Positions 8,375-17,200 of a stretch of 64,000 bases of DNA are shown in pieces (positions within the stretch are counted from its first letter, which is position 1; every line of letters starts with the position of its first letter). The notes under the pieces were generated by a model. That model made no database searches and was not told the DNA's origin. It saw only the letters and a list, made by a program, of their open reading frames with translations. A program made the position numbers and the translations under genes. This stretch comes from Bacillota bacterium (lineage in GTDB: Bacteria; Bacillota; Clostridia; Acetivibrionales; DSM-1351). Where the stretch lies: positions 1 to 64,000 of the forward strand of contig JAEXOY010000042.1 in NCBI GenBank assembly GCA_023439045.1. The letters run 5' to 3'.

Positions 8375-9391
8375 TTACACGCTGTATTTTTTTATGGAAT
8401 CATTTATTAATAGCTCAGTCTTAAGCCTTGTCATAAGTGGATAGTTAGAAAAATCCCCCTTAAGTCTCCTAAGCATAACATTTGCTGCTATCTCTCCAAT
8501 TTGCTTAACTGGCTGTACAACAATTGAAAGTGATGGCTTAACAATCTTGGCTAACTGAAGATTATCAAATCCTATAAAGGATATGTCGTCCGGTATTTGA
8601 ACATCGCTCTCATTTATAGCCATTATGGCGCCTAGGGTAAGTTCATAATTGGTAACAAATATAGCAGTAGGTAAAGTATCCATGGCAATCAAATCCTTCA
8701 TAAGCTCATAGCCACTTTCAATGCTATAATCCCCTTGCTTTACAAGGCTGCTTTCAATGTCCATACCATAGTCTTCAAAAACTCTTTCGTAGCCTTTAAG
8801 TCTCTCCTGGGCAGTAAACACATCTGATGGTCCACATATGATACCAATCCTTTTATGTCCCATTATTATAAGCTGCTCCACTGCATTGTATGATGCATTT
8901 AAATTATCTACTAAAATTGTATCGCAGGAAACGTCCTTTAGTGCCCTATCTATAAGCACCACAGGTATTTGCTTCTGAATAATAGCCTTTATATTCTCCG
9001 CATCATTCCCAATAGGCATAGTTATGATACCGTCTACCATCTTTTTGACTAGAAAATCCATTTTTTGCTTTTGGAGTTCAGCACTGCCTTTGTAATCACA
9101 AATGATTGTGCTATATCCGTTTTGTATTAGGATGTTTTCTATCTCAGATACTATGCTGGTAAAAAATATGTTTTCAAGTTCAGGTATAAGCAAGCCTATT
9201 GTCTTTGTTTTGCTGGTTTTGAGCCCTCTTGCTAACTCGTTAACTTCAAAATTCAATTCTTTTATAGCGGTTTCAATAATTGTTCTGTTATCTTCAAGAA
9301 CATTACCACCATTTATGTACTTAGATATTGTTGCTATTGATAACCCTGTATACTTTGCAACATCTTTCATTGTAGCTGCTATATTAAACAC
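8375..9391 (-). CDS. LacI/GalR-family transcriptional regulator
   Basis: Sugar-responsive DNA-binding protein of about 338 residues. The N-terminal helix-turn-helix starts at MKDVAKYTGLSIATISKYI, followed by a periplasmic-binding-like effector domain (TIGLLIPELENIFF, GIICGPSDVFTAQERLKGYE, DDISFIGFDN). It lies just upstream of the kinase operon on the same strand and probably represses it. The start is uncertain: GTG at 9391 overlaps the only good ribosome site (GAGGTG), ATG at 9370 is too far from it, and an ATA codon at 9382 has the best spacing. Confidence 0.93.
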   Translation of the reverse strand: MFNIAATMKDVAKYTGLSIATISKYINGGNVLEDNRTIIETAIKELNFEVNELARGLKTSKTKTIGLLIPELENIFFTSIVSEIENILIQNGYSTIICDYKGSAELQKQKMDFLVKKMVDGIITMPIGNDAENIKAIIQKQIPVVLIDRALKDVSCDTILVDNLNASYNAVEQLIIMGHKRIGIICGPSDVFTAQERLKGYERVFEDYGMDIESSLVKQGDYSIESGYELMKDLIAMDTLPTAIFVTNYELTLGAIMAINESDVQIPDDISFIGFDNLQLAKIVKPSLSIVVQPVKQIGEIAANVMLRRLKGDFSNYPLMTRLKTELLINDSIKKYSV

Positions 9392-9399
9392 CTCGTATC

Positions 9400-9413
9400 G
9401 TGAAACGTTTAGT
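9400..9413. promoter_or_regulatory. Possible autoregulatory operator half-sites
   Basis: The 8-bp palindrome AAACGTTT (9403-9410), extended on one side to CGTTTAG, sits directly upstream of the regulator start and shares its CGTTTAG half with the operator at 8290-8305. It is short, so this is suggestive only. Confidence 0.4.
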
Positions 9414-9531
9414 TTTGATTTTATTTTATCACAAAATATTGAATAGTCAATAAATCTTATGTTTTTATTTCCGTTATTCGGAAGTAATAATGTTTTTCGT
9501 CATTAGTTCTATCTTTTTTATTTTATCGGGG

Positions 9532-9567
9532 CAAAAAAAGAGGAAGATTAAAAAATCTTCCCCTCTC
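9532..9567 (-). terminator. Terminator after the 287-aa conserved protein
   Basis: On the minus strand an AGGGGAAGATT/AATCTTCCTCT stem is followed by a long T-run, 12 bases beyond the stop codon of the gene starting at 10442. Confidence 0.8.
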
Positions 9568-9578
9568 AACTATGTATA

Positions 9579-10442
9579 CTATTCCTTATCCTCATGCTCT
9601 TCGTCCATTAACATTCTTTCTTGTTCTGCTACACCTGGGAAATCAAACTTTTGTGGTGGGTAGAACTCGTCATAAGGGAACTCAAAAGTATCGAACAATT
9701 CGCATGGATTATCTTCTGTTGCGCCCGGACAACGCTTGTATGGGTATGAGAAATCAAATGCCGGTACCAAAAGTTGTACGTATCTAGCGAGATTAACTAT
9801 TGAGAATAAACCAATTGTTACATATACTCTCTTTGTTAAAATCGGGCCGGTGGTAGTTTCTTCTTCATCACAGAACTTGTCAAGTAAACCTCTAAGCCTA
9901 GCACCTAATGGAATAGGTTCTGCAACCTCTATTTTTGCAAATGGCAGATTTGTTTGCTGTAGCTCTGAGTTATTGCAGTGTAAATCGTCCTTATGTTCCT
10001 GGAACATTGACTTGAATACCTTTACGCCACCTTCTGAGCCGAACAGGAATATCTTTTTATCGAAGGAAACCTCACCCTCTACTGTAGTAACATGTACACA
10101 CTCTTTACCTCCAATAACAACCCTAGTAAAGAAATCAAGAGTCACTTCAATTATGTACTTAACATCAACAGTATAAAAGCCCCTTTTAAAAGGAATTGCT
10201 TCAATGTCTGTTATTACATCCTCTACCTCAGCTGCTCTGATCTTTACATTGAATGCATTATTGATTGCACAGATTTCATCATCAGTTAATTCCTCGAAAT
10301 ATACTCTAGCATTTTCGACACAATCCTTTTCTTTGCAGGAATCATATATCTTCTCAACCTGAATTCCTACTGCTTCTCTAATTTTAGCAAGGTCTTTCTC
10401 GCAAATTAGCCCTGAGACCACTCTTTCATTATCGTGACCCAT
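9579..10442 (-). CDS. Conserved clostridial protein of unknown function
   Basis: I do not recognise a named domain. The start is set at 10442 because AAGGGGGATTTTT places a strong ribosome site before this ATG, giving 287 residues beginning MGHDNERVV. The protein is soluble with no signal peptide or membrane segment, acidic at the C-terminus (DEEHEDKE), and holds several cysteines (SCKEKDC, KRCPGATEDNPCELF, DKFCDEEE). The central part reads as beta-strand rich. It is divergent from the 508-aa protein at 10629, with which it shares a 186-bp promoter region, and is monocistronic with its own terminator. A structural or spore-coat role is conceivable but not shown. Confidence 0.8.
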   Translation of the reverse strand: MGHDNERVVSGLICEKDLAKIREAVGIQVEKIYDSCKEKDCVENARVYFEELTDDEICAINNAFNVKIRAAEVEDVITDIEAIPFKRGFYTVDVKYIIEVTLDFFTRVVIGGKECVHVTTVEGEVSFDKKIFLFGSEGGVKVFKSMFQEHKDDLHCNNSELQQTNLPFAKIEVAEPIPLGARLRGLLDKFCDEEETTTGPILTKRVYVTIGLFSIVNLARYVQLLVPAFDFSYPYKRCPGATEDNPCELFDTFEFPYDEFYPPQKFDFPGVAEQERMLMDEEHEDKE

Positions 10443-10628
10443 AAAAATCCCCCTTAATTGCAATGTTTTTTGATTTCCCTTCAATTACATAATATGTTGG
10501 TACTATAAATGTGTGATAAATTTGTTTTTTAATGAATTCAACCCAAAGTTTTGTTATTTATTTAATTATTTTCACATATATTTTATTGTATTAGTCTGAG
10601 TATATGCTTTTATGAAAGGAAAGTAGCC

Positions 10629-12155
10629 ATGTATAACTCAAGTAACAAACAATTTGTATTCAAAGACTCTCAAGGCAAGCTTTGGAATTTCTACTATGAT
10701 ATCAATCTTGGCCTGTGCTACAGCATATTTTCAAAAAGGCTGACATGGTCTGATCCTAAGGTTATTCAATCTGAGGTCTATAATGATTATTATGTAGAAA
10801 TAGATAAGCAGGATAGCTTTCATATAGTATACCAGGATAAAAAGGGTAACATAATATATAGTCTGCTGCACCAAAACGAGACAGCCAAAGCTATTCCTAT
10901 ACTCACCAGTAAAGCTCAGACTTTATATAACAAGCATCTTTCCTTGGTAGTAGCAAATTCCTCAGTGCATATCTTCTTTATGGTAGAGCACAATAGCACG
11001 TTATTGTTGTCCCACCAAACCATAGTTGATGGTGTTCCAGTTGCGCCAAAAAAGGTTGATAATATCTCTGAGATTACTGAGCCCTATACAGTTTTATTTG
11101 ATACTAATGATGATATCTATGCCTTCTACCATATATCAGATAGTAAGAATAACCAGATTGGCTACAAAAAGTTTTCTATAATAAATAATATTTGGTCAGA
11201 ATATAGCCAAATTACTGCTTTTTCAAATAATTGCGAGAATCCAAAGGTTGTGGTGGACAGAAATGGAATTTTTCATATCTGTTATCAAAGAAAACAAGAA
11301 AAACAGTACCAGTTGGTTTATCAGCAAAAAATTCCTGACCGAAATATGTGGACATCCGAAAGTATCTTAACAAGCTCATTATCGAGCTTTCAAGAGTACT
11401 CTATGGTTGCTATAAAGAGCAGTTTGGTTGTGTATTGGATAAGAGATGACCTTATTTACTCTACATCATCAAGTGACCTTGGTGCTGCCTTTTCTAAGCC
11501 TATGCGCGGAACGCCATTGTCAAAGCAGTTTGTATGCACTAAGTTTAAGTCAAACAGCCCTTATGAGCACATACTTGCGCACGAAATTCCAGCTTCCTTT
11601 GTAAATGGCTTTAAGCTGATGTTTTTCAATCAAACTCTTGACCCTGAAAGTGGCTTAAATATTGATGAAATGAAGGCTATTATCACTACTGATCTAACTC
11701 AATTAAAGAAGCAAGTCAGTGACCTTAAGGAAAATCAAAAAATATTAACGGAGAATATTCGTACACTATCCACTACACAGCAAAATATGCAGCAGATGGT
11801 TCAAAAGGAGCTGTCCAAAATAATGCTCACCGTTCAGACCAGTAAATCGGGTTTTGACAGCGAATTCTCTCAGGTTCAAAACTTCAAGACTCAGTCCATG
11901 GCATCGCAGCAGCCTGCTGTGGACTTCCAAGACGGCTTTTCCTCGCGCCAGGAGCAACTCAGAAGAGAAATACTTGCTAGAGCGCAGTCTGCTGCCAGTG
12001 CCACCAAAAAGGGTAAGCCATATTCAGGCGCAACATCAGCGGTAGTCGATAGAATTCCAGAAGATATTAGAAGCATGTTCAAACGCAAAAAGAAAACTGC
12101 GCGCCTGAATGCCAAGTTTGTCGGTACATTTAAACTGAAAAAGAGAAGGAGATAA
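10629..12155 (+). CDS. Unknown protein: repetitive beta-rich domain, coiled coil and basic tail
   Basis: 508 residues, no recognised family and no signal peptide. Residues 1-330 contain repeated strands of the kind [FH]xIxYxxxxGxxxY (for example FHIVYQDKKGNIIYSL and FHICYQRKQEKQYQLVYQQ), which suggests a beta-propeller or sialidase-like fold. Residues about 345-400 (IDEMKAIITTDLTQLKKQV and on) are heptad-like and probably a coiled coil. The tail is strongly basic (FKRKKKTARL, KLKKRRR), suitable for binding nucleic acid or anionic polymer. A GAAAGGAAAG site precedes the ATG. It ends just before the GC-rich RNA candidate on the other strand. Confidence 0.8.
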   Translation: MYNSSNKQFVFKDSQGKLWNFYYDINLGLCYSIFSKRLTWSDPKVIQSEVYNDYYVEIDKQDSFHIVYQDKKGNIIYSLLHQNETAKAIPILTSKAQTLYNKHLSLVVANSSVHIFFMVEHNSTLLLSHQTIVDGVPVAPKKVDNISEITEPYTVLFDTNDDIYAFYHISDSKNNQIGYKKFSIINNIWSEYSQITAFSNNCENPKVVVDRNGIFHICYQRKQEKQYQLVYQQKIPDRNMWTSESILTSSLSSFQEYSMVAIKSSLVVYWIRDDLIYSTSSSDLGAAFSKPMRGTPLSKQFVCTKFKSNSPYEHILAHEIPASFVNGFKLMFFNQTLDPESGLNIDEMKAIITTDLTQLKKQVSDLKENQKILTENIRTLSTTQQNMQQMVQKELSKIMLTVQTSKSGFDSEFSQVQNFKTQSMASQQPAVDFQDGFSSRQEQLRREILARAQSAASATKKGKPYSGATSAVVDRIPEDIRSMFKRKKKTARLNAKFVGTFKLKKRRR

Positions 12156-12157
12156 AA

Positions 12158-12360
12158 AAATAAAGTCCCAAAATGGCGTTTCCCTCTAATTTGACACCTA
12201 GCCGATGCTAGGTGGGTGTCCCGGTGGGACGTTCAGCCTTCCTCCGCCGTTGCACAACGTTCTTGCCGTGTGTCGGAATTACCTGAGGCCTGACATCAAA
12301 GTACCAAACAGCAGACTCCCTTATGAATGATGTAGGTTCAAATTAAAAGGTTTTTTACAC
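12158..12360 (-). ncRNA. Candidate structured non-coding RNA, class not identified
   Basis: About 200 bases that are visibly richer in G and C than all surrounding intergenic DNA and have no credible reading frame. On the minus strand it can end with a large stem closed by GTCCC/GGGAC (arms near 12227-12231 and 12166-12170) followed by TTTATTTTTTT, which is a terminator. Inside are CCTAGC/GCTAGG, CGTTG/CAACG and TCAGGCCT/AGGCTGA pairings. Size and context fit a housekeeping RNA such as 6S or a raiA-type RNA, but I cannot match a consensus. The 5' end is approximate and no clear promoter was found. Confidence 0.6.
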
Positions 12361-12412
12361 GCTCATTTCAGGATAATAATATCATGTGTAATTTATTAAT
12401 TTTTTGTAAAGC

Positions 12413-12440
12413 ATAACAAAAGGACTAAAATAAAAGTCCT
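12413..12440 (-). terminator. Terminator after the DUF3343 gene
   Basis: AGGACT/AGTCCT with an 8-base A/T loop (12421-12440) is followed on the minus strand by TTTTGTT. It separates the DUF3343 gene from the RNA candidate. Confidence 0.65.
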
Positions 12441-12593
12441 CGAAATGCTTTGTATGAGCACATTATAGCACCAGTAATATGGTTTGTAAATGCTTTTTTA
12501 GTGTTATTTTGCCAAGATATCCTCTTCTTTCTTTATTATACTATTGCTTCTTTTGTTTTGCTAATTAACTCAATGTATAGAAATTAGTACATG

Positions 12594-12851
12594 CTAATGT
12601 ACCCTTTCATAAGTGTTTTTTGAAAAGCCAGGTATAATTCTATATGCTTCTTTTATAGGAGTGTTAATTCTCTTGGCTTCTTCCCTAATCATCTCTAAAT
12701 CTTCTTCGGGGAACTTTAAGCACAACCCGCAGCCTCCCTTTGCTACATGGCAGGGGGTAGAAATTATCTCATATCTGTAACCCTTTTTCTCCAGCTCTGC
12801 ATTAAGCTTGTAAACATAATTTCCTGAACCTAATATTGCTATACACTTCAT
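12594..12851 (-). CDS. DUF3343 protein (putative Se/S carrier-like)
   Basis: Small protein of about 85 residues of the DUF3343 family. Members often sit near selenium or sulfur metabolism genes and are described as putative Se/S carriers. The family pattern is visible: MKCIAILGSGNYVYKLN at the N-terminus, then TPCHVAKGGCGLCLKF with three cysteines around a glycine-rich turn. I chose the ATG at 12851. A TTG 12 bases earlier touches the GGGGAAGGG site and would add MVST. No selenium genes are nearby, so the biological role is open. Confidence 0.85.
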   Translation of the reverse strand: MKCIAILGSGNYVYKLNAELEKKGYRYEIISTPCHVAKGGCGLCLKFPEEDLEMIREEAKRINTPIKEAYRIIPGFSKNTYERVH

Positions 12852-12980
12852 AGTACTTACCAACCCTTCCCCGCCGTCTTCAATTTATAACCATGTATAC
12901 ATAATGTTAGCCATTTAAGATATTTGTTTTTTTTATTTATACATTACATAATATTGAAGTAGACAATAAAAGGTTACCAC

Positions 12981-13865
12981 TTACTTTGTACCAATCTTGT
13001 TTAAGCGTGCATAATAGAATAAATACTGCTGTGCATACCCTGTCAAGTTTCCAAAGTAGTCCTTGGCAAATGCCTGAATCTCCTTTAGGGATGCCTCTCT
13101 CTTTAAATATAGTTCCTCCATTACGCGTTTAACCCATACATCTGTTGGAAAAACATCATACTTAGTTCCACTGAAAAGAAGTATACAATCAGCTACCTTA
13201 GGACCAACACCTGGGAGCTTCATTAATTGGTTTCTTGCGCTTTCAGTATCCATCTGAAGCAATAGCTTCTTATCAATAACATTTTCATTCATTATCTTTG
13301 ACGTTTCATGAATATACTTACATCTAAAACCTGCTCGGCATTGTTGTATTTCCTCTAGTGTTTTGGTTGCTATCTGAGGAATACTCGGAAACTGATAAGC
13401 ACTCGATACTGGGTCAATCTCGCTTCCCATTAATTGACTAAGGTGTTCCACTGTCTTCATAATTCTAGGTATTCCATTGTTAGCTGAAATTATAAATGAA
13501 ATCAACACTTCCCAGAAGTCTTGTTTGAGCAGACGTATACCCGCTCCAGCCTTTACAGCCTCCTTCATTATGTCGTCCTTCTGAACCAGCTTCTTGATCT
13601 CTGAGTAATCTGTTCCAAGGTCAAAGTAGTCATACCAAATATCTATAAAGTCTTGCTCTGTAGCATTTTTTATATGCAGCTCGTCGTCTATTACACTAAC
13701 TTCTACATATCTGTTTCTAACAACACCTTTATAGCTCCCGCTTTCTGTCTTATTCCATCTAAAACACTGTCCGCACTCAAAAACATGAACAGCATCAAAG
13801 TCTTTAACCCCTTTAACAATAAGCGTATTTCCTGCCTTCTTTAATGTGTAATCGTTATAATGCAT
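12981..13865 (-). CDS. OGG1-type 8-oxoguanine DNA glycosylase/AP lyase
   Basis: Base-excision repair enzyme removing 8-oxoguanine paired with C. The 294 residues comprise an OGG N-terminal domain (FECGQCFRWNKT, residues 29-40) and an HhH-GPD glycosylase domain. The helix-hairpin-helix LPGVGPKVADC carries the catalytic lysine (Lys223), and FPTDVW carries the conserved aspartate (Asp242). No iron-sulfur cluster cysteines follow, as expected for OGG. GGGGG lies before the ATG. It appears monocistronic and is divergent from the DUF6062-type gene. Confidence 0.93.
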   Translation of the reverse strand: MHYNDYTLKKAGNTLIVKGVKDFDAVHVFECGQCFRWNKTESGSYKGVVRNRYVEVSVIDDELHIKNATEQDFIDIWYDYFDLGTDYSEIKKLVQKDDIMKEAVKAGAGIRLLKQDFWEVLISFIISANNGIPRIMKTVEHLSQLMGSEIDPVSSAYQFPSIPQIATKTLEEIQQCRAGFRCKYIHETSKIMNENVIDKKLLLQMDTESARNQLMKLPGVGPKVADCILLFSGTKYDVFPTDVWVKRVMEELYLKREASLKEIQAFAKDYFGNLTGYAQQYLFYYARLNKIGTK

Positions 13866-14053
13866 TGCTATCCCCCAATTATATAGAAAATCTATGATAT
13901 TTTTTAATGTAAATATTACTTATTATGTGTATATTAACAAAGTTTACTTAATAAATATACCCTCATTTTCATAATGCAACCTTATATGCTATAATTAATG
14001 GCAATAGAGCAGTCTGTAGCAGTCTTTATCAATAAAGAATTAAAAGGAGAAGC

Positions 14054-14833
14054 ATGATGAAAGAAAAAATATACACTATTCCTGTATCAGATGCATTTGC
14101 AGTCGAGTGCGAGTGTCCCCTGTGTGTACTAGAAAAAAAGCTAGAAGATGAATGTGTGGATTATGCACTAGGACCATCTCTTATGGAGCCTGATCATAGA
14201 CAGGAAACCAATAAGCATGGTTTTTGCAGGGTTCACTATGAAGCAATGTATAACAAGCAAGTCAACAGGCTTGGCCTTGCACTTATGATTGATACCTTTT
14301 TGCAGGAGAAAAACAGAGAGCTTGAAAAGCTGTACAAAGACAAGGAGTGTTGCTTAGAAAAGGATGCTAATATTGGGCTTGCAAAAAACCTTACAAATAA
14401 AATTTCATCTAAGCAGACTGATACAGAGAAGCTAGTGGTAGATATAGTATCTATGCTCGACAGCTTAGAAAGCAGTTGCACTATATGCAATAAGCTTGCC
14501 TTCACTATGGATAGGTATATTGATGTTATATTTTATCTTTATTTCAAAGAGCCAGAATTCAAGCAAATTTTCAACAGTAAAAAGGGCTTCTGCTTAAAGC
14601 ATTTGAAACAGCTTTTGGCCTCAACTAAAAAGTATTTGAACACCAGCCAAACCGCTATTTTTGTCAAGAATATCATGGATATGCAGCTCACAAATATGGA
14701 TAGGATTGAAAAAGAGGTTGATTGGTTCACTAAAAAATTCGATTACAGGTATAACGATGCTCCTTGGGGAAATTCTAAAGACGCTGTAACAAGAAGTATC
14801 CAAAAGATAAGAGGTAATTGTGACCTAAAGTAG
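14054..14833 (+). CDS. DUF6062-type cysteine-rich conserved protein
   Basis: About 259 residues, conserved in Clostridia, with no known function. Three cysteine motifs suggest metal binding: CECPLC near the N-terminus, HGFCRVHYEA, and CTICNK in the middle, with a later GFCLKHL. These CxxC and CxxH pairs recall a duplicated zinc-binding unit. Two adjacent ATG codons (14054 and 14057) follow AAAAGGAG; the second has the better spacing. No signal peptide or membrane segment is seen. Confidence 0.82.
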   Translation: MMKEKIYTIPVSDAFAVECECPLCVLEKKLEDECVDYALGPSLMEPDHRQETNKHGFCRVHYEAMYNKQVNRLGLALMIDTFLQEKNRELEKLYKDKECCLEKDANIGLAKNLTNKISSKQTDTEKLVVDIVSMLDSLESSCTICNKLAFTMDRYIDVIFYLYFKEPEFKQIFNSKKGFCLKHLKQLLASTKKYLNTSQTAIFVKNIMDMQLTNMDRIEKEVDWFTKKFDYRYNDAPWGNSKDAVTRSIQKIRGNCDLK

Positions 14834-14891
14834 TAACAAAAACATTAATGCTCCATATTATGTAAAGTAGATAGAGAATTTCTATCTGTAC

Positions 14892-15062
14892 ATTGAGCAC
14901 CTTCAAATAAGCTATTGTAGTGGTCAGGCGGCGTAAGCCTACTGTACTCCTGTAATTCCTTATTTTAAGCTGCACTCCCCTTGTGCAGCTTAAAATATTC
15001 ATTTGCATGTACTTCTCCCTCAGAAATTGCTGTGACAGTTCTCCCTCAAGAAGGTGCTCAAT
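14892..15062. repeat. 171-bp element with 13-bp inverted ends and an internal perfect hairpin
   Basis: ATTGAGCACCTTC (14892-14904) is exactly inverted at 15050-15062, and GTAC is found just outside both ends (14888-14891; 15064-15067 after one A). Inside is a perfect 14-bp stem with a 7-base loop (14962-14975/14983-14996), and TTCTCCCTCA occurs twice. It lies between two convergent genes, fills most of the 312-bp gap and has no credible reading frame. It may be a miniature inverted-repeat element or a structured RNA. The central hairpin could terminate transcription from both sides. Confidence 0.6.
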
Positions 15063-15145
15063 AGTACTCTTAAGCTGCTTTTATCTCTCTTAATCGCTTA
15101 TACATGCCTTTAAACAAATTAGTTCCTTTTATACCCTTAAGCGTG

Positions 15146-16084
15146 TTAGATTCTTTTATCGCTTATATTACCGATATCAGTAAGGTCAAAAGGAGTTTCC
15201 TGATATACATAATAATTGAGCCAATTCAAAAACAGCAGATTGCCATGACCTCTCCACCTCACAACAGGAGGCTGCGTAGGGTCATCAGCAGGGAAGTAAT
15301 TTTGTGGAACCTTAATATCGAGCCCCTTTGCTATGTCTCTGTCGTACTCAGCTTTTAGCGTAAGAGGATCGTATTCTGAATGACCAGTAGCAAAAATGTA
15401 CCTTCCGTCCTTTGAAGCCACAAGGTATACTCCCGATTCTTCGGACTCAGACAAGATTTCAAGGTCATCAATTTTAAGAATATCCTCTCTCTTTACCTCT
15501 GTGTTTCTCGAATGAGGGACATAAAATATGTCATCAAATCCTCTTAGAAGCTTAACATGCTGCTTGTTTTTTGTATGAGGAAATACACCGAACATTTTTT
15601 CATTAAGGTCATATTTAGGTATACCATAATGATAATATAGCCCCGCTTGAGCTCCCCAACATATATGTAGTGTTGAGTAAACGTTTGTCTTACTCCATTC
15701 TAAGATTTCGGTAAGCTCACGCCAGTAATTCACGTCTTCAAAGTTGAGTTGCTCAACAGGTGCTCCGGTGATAACCAAGCCGTCAAACCTCTCATTTCTA
15801 ACCTCATCAAAGGTCTTATAAAAGGTAGCCAAATGTTCTACTGAGGTATTTTTCGAGGTATGTGATGCAGGATGCAGCAGGGTGATTTCAACCTGTAAGG
15901 GTGTATTCCCCAAAAGCCTAAGTAGCTGCGTCTCCGTCGTTATTTTAGTAGGCATTATATTGAATATCGCTATTTTTAAAGGACGAATATCCTGATGATA
16001 TGCCCTATCCTCATACATTACAAATATGTTTTCCCCATTAAGGGTCTCACCAGCCGGGAGATTATCTGGAATTCTAATTGGCAT
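15146..16084 (-). CDS. metA: Homoserine O-acetyltransferase, MetA family
   Basis: First dedicated step of methionine synthesis: acylation of homoserine. The sequence of 312 residues shows catalytic Cys142 in LHICWGAQAG, and His235 and Glu237 in FATGHSEYD. In this family residue 111 helps decide the acyl donor; here it is Glu (ITGAPVEQL), the form associated with acetyl-CoA rather than succinyl-CoA. The gene appears monocistronic, with about 150 bp of AT-rich upstream DNA in which I found neither an S-box nor a T-box. Confidence 0.94.
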   Translation of the reverse strand: MPIRIPDNLPAGETLNGENIFVMYEDRAYHQDIRPLKIAIFNIMPTKITTETQLLRLLGNTPLQVEITLLHPASHTSKNTSVEHLATFYKTFDEVRNERFDGLVITGAPVEQLNFEDVNYWRELTEILEWSKTNVYSTLHICWGAQAGLYYHYGIPKYDLNEKMFGVFPHTKNKQHVKLLRGFDDIFYVPHSRNTEVKREDILKIDDLEILSESEESGVYLVASKDGRYIFATGHSEYDPLTLKAEYDRDIAKGLDIKVPQNYFPADDPTQPPVVRWRGHGNLLFLNWLNYYVYQETPFDLTDIGNISDKRI

Positions 16085-16234
16085 AGTACTTGCTCCTTGT
16101 GTAAATCATTATAAGAGATTTAATAAACATTATATTATGTGAGTAAAAAATGTCAATCAAGAAAATTTACTTCGCAAATCCGTTCAGTGCTTATTTTTAA
16201 ACTTATAAATTACTATAATCCAAAAAAAGTGACA

Positions 16235-17200
16235 CTAAATCTTTTCTGTAACAAAACGTACAAAACCTGAGCATGTGCTCTTTGGAGCTACAAACTTTAG
16301 CCCTGATAATTCTTCCTTTCCTTCTGCATACATATTATGTGCGTTAGTTGAACATGTCTGATTTTCTAAGCAGAAGAAGGATTTTCCCTTTGGGGTGTAT
16401 ACAACCAGTTTCTCAAATTCCTTACTGCATTCAAGAGTAACGAGTATGCCCGTTTTTTCATACTTTATCTTGGCATAGCCTCCTGATGGGTTGCCGGTAT
16501 ACACTGTATCAAGGTATATCTTGCCTACCTGTGTAAATTCTGAGACATCTCTAATTGTACCCTTTACGCTCTCCACCTCACCTGTTGGAATAAGTTCAGG
16601 AGTGGTTACATAGCTATATTCAAATGGAGCAGTTAACAACGTATTTTCTTCTCCATCCACCTTGTTGAAGTATGGGTGAATAGCTATACCAAAAGGAATT
16701 TCTTTTTGTTCTTCATTATTTTCAATTTCATAACTAAACGTGACCCCTGTAGATGATAAGTTATAGGTTATTTTAAGCTTACTTCTGAATGGAAAAGCCT
16801 TATACAAGTCGTTATTATCAAATGTTACCTCTCCAGATACTGAAATGCTGTCTTCTGTTTCAACAACCTTAATATGCTCGAAGGGGTAATAAATAACCAG
16901 CCCATGCTTAGTTATAAGCTCTCCGTTAAGCTCCTGTATGTATTCTCTACCTTTATACGTAAATACTCCGTCCTTAACCCTGTTGGGTGTGGGATACAAT
17001 AAAGGAGTTCCGGTATAGTCGCCCTTTACTTTGTAAGCTTCATAGTCAACAACATTTACACCGTCTACAACATACCTTAATAGATTCATGCCGCAATCCG
17101 GACATACTAATATTTCCTTGCTGGCACCACATTTTTCTGTCAATACAAGTCGATATATCGTTAACCCATTTTCTTTGAAAACATCATACTTTTTTGTCAT
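16235..17200 (-). CDS. Aldose 1-epimerase (mutarotase) family protein
   Basis: 321 residues with the galactose mutarotase-like beta-sandwich pattern. GTPLLYPTPNRVKDGVFTYKG and KHGLVIYYPFEH in the N-terminal half and IPFGIAIHPYFNK in the middle supply the substrate-binding Arg and His residues. It is divergent in sequence from the GalM at 44175 and closer to the COG2017-type uncharacterised epimerases, so the sugar is unknown. The C-terminal half has a FFCLENQTCSTNAHN stretch matching the family's catalytic Glu position. It seems monocistronic. Confidence 0.85.
   Translation of the reverse strand: MTKKYDVFKENGLTIYRLVLTEKCGASKEILVCPDCGMNLLRYVVDGVNVVDYEAYKVKGDYTGTPLLYPTPNRVKDGVFTYKGREYIQELNGELITKHGLVIYYPFEHIKVVETEDSISVSGEVTFDNNDLYKAFPFRSKLKITYNLSSTGVTFSYEIENNEEQKEIPFGIAIHPYFNKVDGEENTLLTAPFEYSYVTTPELIPTGEVESVKGTIRDVSEFTQVGKIYLDTVYTGNPSGGYAKIKYEKTGILVTLECSKEFEKLVVYTPKGKSFFCLENQTCSTNAHNMYAEGKEELSGLKFVAPKSTCSGFVRFVTEKI

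Noticed and set aside
14775..15008. Minus-strand 77-codon frame in the inverted-repeat element
   Set aside because: It crosses the perfect hairpin, overlaps the end of the DUF6062-type gene and has no ribosome site, so it is more likely an artefact of the element.
16085..16234. S-box or T-box leader of metA
   Set aside because: None of the conserved motifs (such as the T-box GGTGG bulge or S-box helices) could be found in the 150-bp upstream region.
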